Shown here piece after piece: positions 16,619-24,381 of a stretch of DNA of 34,032 nt (the stretch's first letter is position 1; every line of letters starts with the position of its first letter). The notes beneath the pieces were generated by a model, which saw only the letters and a list, made by a program, of their open reading frames with translations, had not been told where the DNA came from and did not search any database. The translations under genes and the position numbers were made by a program. The stretch is from Bacilli bacterium (lineage in GTDB: Bacteria; Bacillota_I; Bacilli_A; RFN20; CAG-826): NCBI GenBank assembly GCA_017470115.1, contig JAFUEZ010000019.1:1-34032 (forward strand). Direction: 5' to 3'.

Positions 16619-17467
16619 ATGAGAAAAATGTCATTGATTTATAAGATGTCTTATGGTTCCTTATTTATCGCGTTGGGGATTATTTTGTCACGTTTTATTT
16701 CTTTACCTTATTTGTTTGGATTGCCATTTTTAAAAATTTCTTTTTCACCATCAATAGTAATGTTCTCTTCATTTTACTTAGGACCATTATGGGGCTTTAT
16801 TGTTGGAACAGCAGTAGATGTTTTTGGAGCTTTGATTTATCCAACTGGTGGTGCATTTAATCCACTTTATACAATTGCTGCTTCATTAACTGGACTTATT
16901 CCTTTTTTGGCATATAGAGTTATCAGCTATACAAAACTTGATAACAAATATCCAATTCTTTTAGGAATATTGATGGGAGCATTAAATATTTTTACGATAA
17001 TATTCATGATTTTTAATGATACTATCAAGAGTGAATCTGGGAAAACAACATATACTTTATATCCATGGATAAAATGGAGTGTCTGTGGTGTATTGTTAGC
17101 ATTAAGCGTTGTTTTCATCGTTGCAATGTTCTTCATAAAGAAGAAATTTGCAAATCGTAAATTTAATGAAAATTATAATGTTTTCATAGTTGCAAGCAGT
17201 GTTTATGTTACTTATTTCCTTTTTAAAATTCCTGTAGGAAGTTTAGTGCAAGCTTTGCTTTTAAATTGGAATTTCTGGGTAATATTTATTGTAAGGACAT
17301 TGACAGGATTCTTGACAACATTTGTTCATATTATAATCATTTGTTTAGCTTTAGATTTATCACTTCGTTTCAATATGAAAGGTGCTTTGTTAGAGCCAAC
17401 ATTCTTTCAAAGAATTAAAGAAAAACGTGAGCCAAAACCTTTAGAAACAACTGAGGAGAACGCTTAA
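16619..17467 (+). CDS. ECF transporter S component, folate-type
   Basis: Substrate-binding membrane subunit of an energy-coupling-factor vitamin importer; it would share the EcfA1-EcfA2-EcfT module encoded at 19968-22556. The 282-aa sequence has about six helices. The pattern SLPYLFGLPFLKISFSPSIV, then FYLGPLWGFIVGTAVDVFGA and LIYPTGGAFNPLYTIAASL, resembles the FolT family, so folate is the likeliest ligand, but the call rests on motif resemblance. It is longer than typical S components owing to a middle loop (about 120-150) and a charged tail. The start at 16619 follows AGAGG at 16608-16612. Confidence 0.8.
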   Translation: MRKMSLIYKMSYGSLFIALGIILSRFISLPYLFGLPFLKISFSPSIVMFSSFYLGPLWGFIVGTAVDVFGALIYPTGGAFNPLYTIAASLTGLIPFLAYRVISYTKLDNKYPILLGILMGALNIFTIIFMIFNDTIKSESGKTTYTLYPWIKWSVCGVLLALSVVFIVAMFFIKKKFANRKFNENYNVFIVASSVYVTYFLFKIPVGSLVQALLLNWNFWVIFIVRTLTGFLTTFVHIIIICLALDLSLRFNMKGALLEPTFFQRIKEKREPKPLETTEENA

Positions 17468-17469
17468 TT

Positions 17470-17622
17470 ATGGATGAAAAAAATGAAGAAATTTCAGAAA
17501 TAGAAACTACTGAAAAACAGCCAATTATTAAGCAAAAACCCCCTAAAACCCTACTAATTTTAATTATTTCATTATTAGTAGTTATTGTTGCAATTACTAT
17601 TTTTCTACTAATTTTTCACTAA
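17470..17622 (+). CDS. Small single-pass membrane protein, 50 aa
   Basis: An ATG 2 bases after the ECF S component opens 50 codons ending in TAA at 17620. The first 26 residues are charged (MDEKNEEISEIETTEK, then KQKPPK) and the rest is one hydrophobic helix (TLLILIISLLVVIVAITIF). GGAG near 17456 lies about 10 bases before the ATG. Layout suggests an N-in, tail-anchored protein translated with the transporter subunit. Function unknown; it might be a small accessory subunit, but its hydrophobicity could also arise by chance in AT-rich DNA. Confidence 0.55.
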   Translation: MDEKNEEISEIETTEKQPIIKQKPPKTLLILIISLLVVIVAITIFLLIFH

Positions 17623-17648
17623 TCACAAATAAAACAATCTAGAATTAT

Positions 17649-17677
17649 TAATCATTTCAATGATTATAATTTTTTAT
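17649..17677 (+). terminator. Terminator after the ECF S component and small membrane protein
   Basis: TAATCATT (17649-17656) and TAATGATT-type mirror arm (17659-17666) around TC, followed by TAATTTTTT. All-A/T-rich stem, so moderate strength. Confidence 0.55.
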
Positions 17678-17705
17678 TTATCTTTCAATAAATGTTTGAT
17701 TATTT

Positions 17706-17711
17706 TATAAT
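17706..17711 (+). promoter_or_regulatory. -10 box of the 190-aa membrane protein gene, leaderless
   Basis: Perfect TATAAT, seven bases before the ATG at 17719. This placement argues that 17719, not the in-frame ATG at 17692 that lies upstream of the -10 box, is the true start. Confidence 0.6.
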
Positions 17712-17718
17712 CAATTGT

Positions 17719-18291
17719 ATGGAAAAACCTGTTTCAGAAAAGAAAAGTTTTAGCATTAAAATTTGGTTACCTATTTTGATAGGTATTTTTTGCATAGCTG
17801 CTAGTGTGCTTACTTTTGTTGGGATATATATGTCCACTCCAAATTATGTATTGCTTAAAAACGATTATGATGTTTATAAAAATGTAGACAAAAAAGAATT
17901 AACTGAAGAGGATATAAATTATTCTTTTTTAAGAGAAGATGACAAAGAGTTTTTTAATGTTCAAACAAATTATTTCGAGATTAAATTGGAAAAACTATAT
18001 GCTAACAATTCTTCATTTCAATTTTCAAATTATTTAGTTGATGTAGGATTTAAAATTAGTGAAGTTACTCCTGGTAAAGAAAAATCAGTTTATTCATTGA
18101 ATTATTCGATTGATGATAAAACCATCAATAGTAACGAATATAGAAAAACTAAAGGTAGTTCAGTTGTATTTAAAAAGATTAAATTTAAATCGACTGCCTC
18201 AAGTTTAAAATTTAGTTTTGGTAATGTATATATTGATGATGTTACCGACAAACTTGATCGTTTGGTTATTATGTTTTATGGAGAAAAATAG
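17719..18291 (+). CDS. Unknown one-pass membrane protein with extracellular domain
   Basis: Not recognised. A 190-aa protein: short charged N-terminus (MEKPVSEKKSF), one hydrophobic helix (WLPILIGIFCIAASVLTFVGIYM, about 18-40 in two parts here), then a polar 150-residue domain rich in beta-prone segments, Lys, Asn and Tyr, probably outside the cell. No cysteines are in that domain, and no lipobox is seen. It ends 2 bases before the pepT start, so it may be co-transcribed with pepT. The start is set by the -10 box directly upstream, with no Shine-Dalgarno. Confidence 0.7.
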   Translation: MEKPVSEKKSFSIKIWLPILIGIFCIAASVLTFVGIYMSTPNYVLLKNDYDVYKNVDKKELTEEDINYSFLREDDKEFFNVQTNYFEIKLEKLYANNSSFQFSNYLVDVGFKISEVTPGKEKSVYSLNYSIDDKTINSNEYRKTKGSSVVFKKIKFKSTASSLKFSFGNVYIDDVTDKLDRLVIMFYGEK

Positions 18292-18293
18292 TG

Positions 18294-19493
18294 ATGGTTA
18301 TGGATATTTTAGAAAGATTTAAAAAGTATATTGCTTTTGACACAATGAGTGATGAAAATTCATCAACTTATCCAAGTGCAGAAAGCGAACTTCAATTTGG
18401 GAAAATGCTTGAAAAAGATTTAAAAGAGATTGGAGTTACTAATGCATATCAAGATGAATGGGGTTTGGTTTATGGCCACATTGAAAATGGTAGCGAAAAG
18501 ACAATTGGGTTAATCGCTCATATGGACACTGCACCAACAATTAATGGTGGCTGTGTGAACACAAAAGAAGTAGACAATTACGATGGTAACGATATAGTTT
18601 TAAATGACAAATATACGATGAAGGTCGCCGATTTTCCATTTCTAAAGGATCTTGTTGGACAAGATTTACTGTGTACTGATGGTGAGCATTTATTAGGCGC
18701 GGACGATAAAGCTGGCATAGCAATTATTTTTGCTTTTGCTGAATACTATTTAGCTCATAAAGAAGAATTCAAATACAATTTAGCAATTTGTTTTACTCCA
18801 GATGAAGAAATTGGAATGGGTCCTGCTCATTTTGACGTTAATAAAATGAATGCAAATATAGCTTACACAGTTGATGGTGGCCCAATCGATAGAGCAAATT
18901 TTGAAAATTTTAATGCAGCTGCAGCTAAATTAGAAATTGATGGCGTTGGAGTTCATCCTGGATCTGCAAAAGGTATAATGGTTAATGCTGTTTTGCTAGC
19001 TATCGAATTTAATAATTTGTTACCTCAAGATGCTATTCCTTCAAAAACCGAAAACTATGAAGGATTCATTCACTTAGAGCATTTTAAAGGTGATGTAGAG
19101 CACGTTGAACTTGGATACATCTTAAGAGATCATGATGCTAATTTACTTGAAAATCAGAAAAAAACCTTGCAAAAAGCCGCTGAATTTATTCAAAACAAAT
19201 ATCCTACATCCAAAGTTATATTACAAATTAGAGATCAATATAGAAATATGCATGAGTATTTCCTAAAGGATATGACAGCTATTGAAACCCTAAATAAAGC
19301 GTATATTAATTCGCTTACTCCATTACAATATGAACCTATTAGAGGTGGAACAGATGGGGCTACAATTACATACATGGGTCTACCATGTCCTAATATTGGA
19401 ACTGGTGGCTACAACATGCACGGAAGATATGAATTCTTGAGTATTACTCAGATGAAAAAGATGGTAGAGATACTAAAAGAACTATTTAAATAA
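18294..19493 (+). CDS. pepT: Peptidase T (tripeptide aminopeptidase)
   Basis: Cytosolic M20B metallopeptidase that takes the N-terminal residue from tripeptides. Zinc-site and catalytic motifs: GLIAHMDTAP (His and catalytic Asp), GADDKAGIA (bridging Asp), TPDEEIGMG (general-base Glu and ligand Glu), YTVDGGP and, near the end, GGTDGATITYMGLPCPN and GGYNMHGRYE. Length of 399 aa is normal. GGAG at 18280-18283 is 10 bases before ATG 18294; GTG 18291 or ATG 18300 in the same frame are alternatives. First gene of the run to truA, or second after the membrane protein. Confidence 0.96.
   Translation: MVMDILERFKKYIAFDTMSDENSSTYPSAESELQFGKMLEKDLKEIGVTNAYQDEWGLVYGHIENGSEKTIGLIAHMDTAPTINGGCVNTKEVDNYDGNDIVLNDKYTMKVADFPFLKDLVGQDLLCTDGEHLLGADDKAGIAIIFAFAEYYLAHKEEFKYNLAICFTPDEEIGMGPAHFDVNKMNANIAYTVDGGPIDRANFENFNAAAAKLEIDGVGVHPGSAKGIMVNAVLLAIEFNNLLPQDAIPSKTENYEGFIHLEHFKGDVEHVELGYILRDHDANLLENQKKTLQKAAEFIQNKYPTSKVILQIRDQYRNMHEYFLKDMTAIETLNKAYINSLTPLQYEPIRGGTDGATITYMGLPCPNIGTGGYNMHGRYEFLSITQMKKMVEILKELFK
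19160..19173 (+). repeat. AAAAACCYTGCAAA motif, copy 5
   Basis: AAAAACCTTGCAAA within pepT, identical to copies at 7291 and 12781. A one-mismatch relative, AAAAACACTGCAAA, lies in ecfA1 at 20723-20736. Confidence 0.5.
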
Positions 19494-19503
19494 GGAGATG
19501 GTT

Positions 19504-19971
19504 ATGCAAGTTATTAATCGGGATGAATATTTTATGGGTATTGCACTATTAAGTGCTAAAAGAAGTAAAGATCCTTCAACACAAGTTGGTGCTTGTATTG
19601 TAGATAACGACAATAAAGTTGTTTCGATTGGATATAATGGGATGCCACGTGGAATCGCCGATACCGATTTGACTTGGGAAAAAGGTGAAGGCTTACATAG
19701 TAAATATTTATATGTTTGTCACGCTGAATTTAATGCTATTTTAAATATCCGCAATGGCAGCAGCTTAAAAGGATGTACTGTTTATGTAACACTTTTCCCA
19801 TGTAACGAATGTACGAAAGCAATCATCCAAACCGGAATTAAGAAGATAGTTTATTTATCTGATAAATATGCAGATACAATCGGAATGCAAGCATCAAGAA
19901 AGATGTTAAAACTTGCTGGTGTTGAAGTAGAAGAGTATAAAGGAAAGTTTAAAGAAATCGAACTCAAATGA
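19504..19971 (+). CDS. comEB: dCMP deaminase (ComEB type)
   Basis: Zinc enzyme that deaminates dCMP to dUMP for dTMP synthesis. The active site is His73-Ala-Glu75 (in CHAEFNAI) and Cys100-x-x-Cys103 (in PCNEC). The N-terminal MGIALLSAKRSKDPSTQVGA and GYNGMPRGI are typical of the dCMP branch rather than tRNA or riboflavin deaminases. I chose ATG 19504: GGAG (19494-19497) is 6 bases before it, while ATG 19498 touches that site. The stop is TGA and overlaps the ecfA1 ATG by 4 bases, which also shows that TGA is a stop here. No competence genes are beside it. Confidence 0.94.
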   Translation: MQVINRDEYFMGIALLSAKRSKDPSTQVGACIVDNDNKVVSIGYNGMPRGIADTDLTWEKGEGLHSKYLYVCHAEFNAILNIRNGSSLKGCTVYVTLFPCNECTKAIIQTGIKKIVYLSDKYADTIGMQASRKMLKLAGVEVEEYKGKFKEIELK

Positions 19972-20789
19972 GTAAAGCAATCGAAGTAAAAAATCTCTGT
20001 TTTTCTTATGAAAAAGATGTTCAAAAGATTAAGAACATCTCTTTTTCTGTTGAAAAAGGAGAATATGTTACTTTAATTGGTCATAACGGAAGCGGAAAAT
20101 CGACGCTTTCTAAATTGCTTTGTTATCTTTTAGAAGCCGATAGTGGCGAAATTTATCTTAATGGGATCAAAGTTTGTGAAGAAAATTCAGCTAAGATTAG
20201 AAAAATAATTGGAATTGTTTTCCAAAACCCTGATAACCAGTTTATTGGTTCAACTGTAGAAAACGATATAGCGTTTGGCCTTGAAAATAGAAGAGTTCCA
20301 CGTGAAGAGATGAAAGAGCTCGTTTTAAAGTATGCTCAAAAAGTTGGAATGGAGAAATATCTTAAAAAAGCTCCTGATGAATTAAGTGGAGGGCAAAAGC
20401 AACGTGTAGCAATTGCTGGAATTTTATCTCTTAATAACGAAATTGTCATTTTTGATGAAGCAACTTCCATGCTTGATCCTGAAGGTGTTGAAGATATTAA
20501 ACGTTTGATTCGAGAAACAAAAAGAGAACATCCAGATTTAACATTTATATCAATTACTCACGATATTGAAGAAGCGTATATGAGTGATCGAGTGATTATT
20601 TTAAATAAGGGTGAAATATATAAAGATGGGAAACCAGAAGAAGTCTTTAAGGATAAAGATGAAATAAGAAAAATCGGTTTAGATATTCCTTTTGTTTTGA
20701 AAGTTAAAAATGCTTTAAAGACAAAAACACTGCAAATCCCAGATGAAATTAAAAATATTGATGAATTGAGTGACTTTTTATGCAAATAA
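19968..20789 (+). CDS. ecfA1: ECF transporter ATPase EcfA1
   Basis: One of the two ATPases of the energy-coupling module that serves several vitamin S components. Walker A GHNGSGKST, Q-loop FQNPDNQFIGSTV, signature LSGGQKQR, Walker B IVIFDEATSMLD, H-loop SITHDIEEA. The FQNPDNQ loop is the usual EcfA1 form. It starts in a 4-base ATGA overlap with comEB and overlaps ecfA2 by 10 bases, so the module is co-translated. Length of 273 aa is normal. Confidence 0.95.
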   Translation: MSKAIEVKNLCFSYEKDVQKIKNISFSVEKGEYVTLIGHNGSGKSTLSKLLCYLLEADSGEIYLNGIKVCEENSAKIRKIIGIVFQNPDNQFIGSTVENDIAFGLENRRVPREEMKELVLKYAQKVGMEKYLKKAPDELSGGQKQRVAIAGILSLNNEIVIFDEATSMLDPEGVEDIKRLIRETKREHPDLTFISITHDIEEAYMSDRVIILNKGEIYKDGKPEEVFKDKDEIRKIGLDIPFVLKVKNALKTKTLQIPDEIKNIDELSDFLCK

Positions 20790-21676
20790 AATGTGAGAAT
20801 ATAAAATATATTTATAACCCTAAAGATCCTAATTCCTATTATGCTCTTGATGATATTTCTCTTGAAATTGAAAAGGGTGATTTTGTTGCGATTGTAGGTA
20901 AAACTGGTAGTGGCAAATCTACTTTGATTCAAACCTTCAACGGATTGATATTGCCAACTTCTGGATATTCACAGGTCGAATATTTTTATATAACTAGCGA
21001 TAAAAAATTGTTCAAATCAAAAATTAAGAATTTATCTAAACAAGAACAAATAGATAACAAAAAACAATACATGCTTCGTAAAAAAGTTGGTATGGTTTTT
21101 CAATTTCCTGAATATCAACTTTTTGCTGAAACCGTCTTAAAAGACGTGATGTTCGGTCCTAGAAATTTTAAGGTTCCTGAAGAAGAGGCTAAAGAACTAA
21201 GCAAAAAAGCTCTCTCAGAAGTCGGTATTTCAGAAGAATATTATGAAAAATCTCCTTTTGAATTATCGGGCGGAGAAAAACGAAGAGTTGCTATCGCTGG
21301 AATTTTAGCATCTAATCCAGATATTTTAATTTTAGATGAACCAACCGCAGGTTTAGATCCTGATGGTAAAAAAGACTTAATAAAACTAATTAAAGAAATA
21401 CATGAAAGCGGTAAAACTGTGATTTTAGTCACACATGATATGGATGTTGTTATGGAATGCGCTTCTAAAGTTGTCGTTTTAAATGACGCAAAGCTTATGA
21501 AGATTTGTACCCCTGAAGAACTTTTTAATGGTGATGATTTTGAAACTTTTGCTTTAGAGATTCCTACTTTTTATAAATTTAAAAAGATGTTAATAGAAAA
21601 AGGATATAAAAAAGATATTTCAAGTATTAACGACTTCGATTCATTAATGGGAGTTTTAGGAGAAAAACATGAATAG
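20780..21676 (+). CDS. ecfA2: ECF transporter ATPase EcfA2
   Basis: Second ATPase of the module. Walker A GKTGSGKST, Q-loop FQFPEYQLFAETV (the EcfA2 form), signature LSGGEKRR, Walker B ILILDEPTAGLD, H-loop LVTHDMDVV. A polar insertion of about 30 residues with many Lys (KKLFKSKIKNLSKQEQ and following) precedes the Q-loop; EcfA2 of mycoplasma-like bacteria often carry such stretches. Starts inside ecfA1 and overlaps ecfT by 8 bases. Confidence 0.95.
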   Translation: MQIKCENIKYIYNPKDPNSYYALDDISLEIEKGDFVAIVGKTGSGKSTLIQTFNGLILPTSGYSQVEYFYITSDKKLFKSKIKNLSKQEQIDNKKQYMLRKKVGMVFQFPEYQLFAETVLKDVMFGPRNFKVPEEEAKELSKKALSEVGISEEYYEKSPFELSGGEKRRVAIAGILASNPDILILDEPTAGLDPDGKKDLIKLIKEIHESGKTVILVTHDMDVVMECASKVVVLNDAKLMKICTPEELFNGDDFETFALEIPTFYKFKKMLIEKGYKKDISSINDFDSLMGVLGEKHE

Positions 21677-22556
21677 TGTTTTTGGTAAATTAACTCCATA
21701 TAACACGATTATTCATCGACTTGATCCTCGTGTAAAAATCATTTCACTTATTGCCTTGATGGTAATGTGCTTTTTACCATATGGAAATTATGCGAATAGA
21801 TTCATAATTTTAGGTGGTTTGTTTTTAATAATTTTGTTCATAATGCTTCTTGGCAGAGTGTCATTTTTAAGTTTTTTAAAATCATTAAGACATATTTGGT
21901 TCATGATGGTTTTCTTAGTTATTATTTTTGCTTTGATTCCTCAAGCAGGGGATACAAGTACAAAGCATGTAATGATAGCATTTGAAAATGGCTATACGAT
22001 TTATTGGGAAGGCGTTTTGCAAACTCTACATATTTCGTTTAGATTAGGCCTTATGCTTTCTTTAACGCTTATTTTAACTTCAACAACATCTCCAATGGAT
22101 TTGACTTATGCCTTTGAGTGGTTTTTATCTCCGTTACGATTAATTAAATTTCCAACTCAAATTATTTCGATGACTCTTTCTTTAGCTTTACGATTTATTC
22201 CTACTTTATTAAGTGAAGCAAATAAAATAATGAAAGCACAAAAAAGTAGAGGTGTCGATTATCAACGAGGATTTTTAGGCAAGAAAATCAAAAGTGTTAC
22301 TACTTTAATTGTCCCTTTACTTGTTAGTTGTTTTTCAAGAAGTGATGAATTATCTTTGGCGATGAATGCTAGAGGTTATGAACCATATGAAAAGAGAACA
22401 AGTTACAACATCTTAATTTTTGGACTTAAAGATGTTGTGGCGATTTTTGTTGTTTTAATTCTTGTAGGTGGTTTTTCAACCCTTTGTTACTTCACTAATA
22501 ATGTTGAAGGCTTTGATGATATGATTAATATGATATTTGGAGTTGCAACATTCTAA
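21669..22556 (+). CDS. ecfT: ECF transporter transmembrane protein EcfT
   Basis: Membrane scaffold that couples the ATPases to exchangeable S components. About five or six hydrophobic helices over 295 aa. The two coupling-helix motifs are both present: KAQKSRGVDYQRG and SLAMNARGYEP, each with the Ala-Arg-Gly-type core that docks on EcfA. The N-terminal FGKLTPYNTIIHRLDPRVKI is family typical. Its S component in this window is the folate-type gene at 16619; others would be elsewhere. The stop overlaps the truA ATG by 1 base. Confidence 0.95.
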   Translation: MNSVFGKLTPYNTIIHRLDPRVKIISLIALMVMCFLPYGNYANRFIILGGLFLIILFIMLLGRVSFLSFLKSLRHIWFMMVFLVIIFALIPQAGDTSTKHVMIAFENGYTIYWEGVLQTLHISFRLGLMLSLTLILTSTTSPMDLTYAFEWFLSPLRLIKFPTQIISMTLSLALRFIPTLLSEANKIMKAQKSRGVDYQRGFLGKKIKSVTTLIVPLLVSCFSRSDELSLAMNARGYEPYEKRTSYNILIFGLKDVVAIFVVLILVGGFSTLCYFTNNVEGFDDMINMIFGVATF

Positions 22557-23281
22557 TGAGATATAAAATTATTTTTTCATATGATGGAAGTGAGTATTTT
22601 GGCTATGCAAAGCAACCAAATAAAAAAACAATTCAAGGAGAATTGGAAGGGGTTTTGCGGACTATTTTTCAAAAAGACATTATTATTTCAGCTTCTGGAA
22701 GGACAGATAAAGGTGTTCACGCATTAAATCAAGTTGCTCATTTTGATATTGATAAAGAAATAGATGAAAGCAAAATTATAGTCTCTTTAAATAAACTTTT
22801 GCCTACAGATATTCATATTAAATCACTTGAAAAAGTTGATGATGAATTTCATGCGAGATTCTCAGCAAAAGGTAAAATTTATGAATATGTTTTAAATCTT
22901 GGAGAATATAATCCGCTAAAAAGAAACTTTGAATACAACATTAGAAATATAGATGTTGAGAAAATGAAAGAAGCTTCAAAGAAATTTATTGGTACTCATT
23001 CTTTTATGAATTTTACTTCAAAAGAAGAAGATGAAGAGAATTATATTAGAACAATTGAATCGATTGATTTTATTCATGATGGTGACATTCTTAAAATTGA
23101 TTTCAAAGGGAATGGCTTTATGAAGTATCAAGTGAGAAAAATGGTCGGAGTCCTACTTGAAATTGGAAAAGGAAAGATTTCAAGCGAATATATTGATGAA
23201 TTTATGGCGTTGAATGAAAGAAATATAGTAACTTTTACCGCCCCACCTCAAGGTTTATACCTCAAAGAGGTAATTTATTAA
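22556..23281 (+). CDS. truA: tRNA pseudouridine(38-40) synthase TruA
   Basis: Isomerises U38-U40 in the anticodon arm of several tRNAs. Catalytic Asp51 lies in ASGRTDKGVHA, and YDGSEYFGYAKQP, ARFSAKGKIYEY and GNGFMKYQVRKMVG are conserved. Length of 241 aa is normal. The order ecfA1-ecfA2-ecfT-truA is a well-known Firmicutes arrangement. It is the last gene of the run. Confidence 0.96.
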   Translation: MRYKIIFSYDGSEYFGYAKQPNKKTIQGELEGVLRTIFQKDIIISASGRTDKGVHALNQVAHFDIDKEIDESKIIVSLNKLLPTDIHIKSLEKVDDEFHARFSAKGKIYEYVLNLGEYNPLKRNFEYNIRNIDVEKMKEASKKFIGTHSFMNFTSKEEDEENYIRTIESIDFIHDGDILKIDFKGNGFMKYQVRKMVGVLLEIGKGKISSEYIDEFMALNERNIVTFTAPPQGLYLKEVIY

Positions 23282-23290
23282 TGTTTTTCA

Positions 23291-23327
23291 CTAATTCTTG
23301 AAGAATTAGTAGATGTAGTAGTAAAAT
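23291..23327 (+). promoter_or_regulatory. yebC-like gene promoter inside a hairpin
   Basis: Inverted repeat CTAATTC (23291-23297) / GAATTAG (23303-23309) with loop TTGAA. The -35 box TTGAAG (23298-23303) lies in the loop, then 18 bases, then TAAAAT (23322-23327). There is no T-run, so it is a poor terminator; it may be an operator. Confidence 0.45.
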
Positions 23328-23352
23328 ATTTAAGTTAAAAGGAGAGATTCTT

Positions 23353-24057
23353 ATGGGAAGACATTTTGAAGTTAGAGCTGCCTCAATGGCTGCAACAGCT
23401 GCTAAGAAAAGCGCTATATATATGCGTGCCTCAAAAGAAATTTATATGGCCGCAAAAAGAGGTGTTCCAGATCCAAATGCTAATCTCGCTTTAAGAGCTG
23501 CAATCGATAAATATAGAAAGTCATGTCCTAGAGACGTCATTGATAGAGCAATTAAAAAAGCTCAAGGTGGCGATGCAACAAACTACATTGAAGGTAGATA
23601 TGAAGCTTATGGACCTGCTGGAAGTTACTTAATTATCGATACTTTAACAGATAACTCAAATAGAGCTCTTGTTAATGTTAGAACAATTGTTACAAGAAAA
23701 GGTGGTCACTTAGGTGATGTTTCATATAATTTTGAACAATTAGGTTTATTAGATTTCAAATATGAAGGTTCAGAAGAAGAACTCGAAGAATTATTAATTC
23801 TTGGTGATATCGATGTTAGAGAAATTTCTCTTGAAGATGGTATTGCTGAAGTTCAAGTCGAACCATCCGCTTTCAATGCATGTAAAGCTTTACTTGAAGA
23901 AAACGGAATCAATGATTTCGAATATGCTCAAGTTACTTATAAAGCAAATGATGAAATCACTCTTGAAGGTGAAGATTTAAGAAAATTCCAAGAATTATTG
24001 GATCAATTAGATGATTGTGAAGACGTCCAAAACGTTTATCACAATGTTGCACTTTAA
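23353..24057 (+). CDS. YebC/PmpR (TACO1) family protein, YeeI branch
   Basis: A 234-aa cytosolic protein, long annotated as a transcription regulator; recent work on the family points to help in translating proline-rich stretches. The N-terminus MGRHFEVRAASMAATAAKKS and then PDPNANLALRAAIDKYRKSC, RAIKKAQGG, YEAYGPAGSYLIIDTLTDN, RKGGHLGDVSYNF are all family blocks. The MGR rather than MAGHSKW start marks the YeeI-like branch. Strong Shine-Dalgarno AAAGGAG near 23338. Followed by the DUF2188 gene 25 bases on, probably one transcript. Confidence 0.93.
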   Translation: MGRHFEVRAASMAATAAKKSAIYMRASKEIYMAAKRGVPDPNANLALRAAIDKYRKSCPRDVIDRAIKKAQGGDATNYIEGRYEAYGPAGSYLIIDTLTDNSNRALVNVRTIVTRKGGHLGDVSYNFEQLGLLDFKYEGSEEELEELLILGDIDVREISLEDGIAEVQVEPSAFNACKALLEENGINDFEYAQVTYKANDEITLEGEDLRKFQELLDQLDDCEDVQNVYHNVAL

Positions 24058-24082
24058 CTAATTTAAAAAGGAGAAATTATTT

Positions 24083-24292
24083 ATGGCAAAACCTGTTTAT
24101 CATTTAAAGAAAAGACCAGAAGATGGAAAATGGGAAGTTTTAAAACAAGGCGGAGAAAAAGCAATTAAACTTTTTAATACAAAAGTAGAAGCAGAAGCAT
24201 ATTGTGCTAAACTTGCCGAAAATCAAGGTGGTACAGTCTTAGTTCACGCATCAAAAGGTGCTAACAAAGGCAAAATCCAAAAAAGTAAATAA
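24083..24292 (+). CDS. DUF2188-domain protein
   Basis: A 69-aa protein that is a single DUF2188 domain: YHLKKRPEDGKWEVLKQGGE, TKVEAEAYCAKLAENQGG, TVLVHASKG. The domain is small, basic and widespread, without an established function. Good Shine-Dalgarno (AAGGAG, from about 24067). Probably co-transcribed with the yebC-family gene. Ends before a hairpin that may terminate the pair. Confidence 0.85.
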   Translation: MAKPVYHLKKRPEDGKWEVLKQGGEKAIKLFNTKVEAEAYCAKLAENQGGTVLVHASKGANKGKIQKSK

Positions 24293-24316
24293 TTCTTTCT
24301 TTTGATTGAATAATTA

Positions 24317-24340
24317 AATTCTTGCAAAAGAATTAATTTT
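24317..24340 (+). terminator. Hairpin after the DUF2188 gene
   Basis: Stem AATTCTT / AAGAATT closed by a GCAA tetraloop, followed by AATTTT. The -35 box of the tRNA-Trp promoter (24322-24327) overlaps the loop. Confidence 0.5.
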
Positions 24341-24351
24341 AAGTCTATAAT
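24322..24351 (+). promoter_or_regulatory. tRNA-Trp promoter
   Basis: TTGCAA (24322-24327), 18 bases, TATAAT (24346-24351), about 30 bases before the tRNA. Confidence 0.7.
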
Positions 24352-24381
24352 CTTAACACTGACTGTTCAGTTTAAGATTAT
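24347..24381 (+). repeat. Inverted repeat in front of tRNA-Trp
   Basis: ATAATCTTAA (24347-24356) and TTAAGATTAT (24372-24381), a perfect 10-bp repeat with a 15-base loop, from the -10 box to the first base of the tRNA. Confidence 0.6.

Noticed and set aside
20558-20932. A 124-codon minus-strand frame across ecfA1/ecfA2
   Set aside because: It is antisense to two firmly identified, overlapping ATPase genes.
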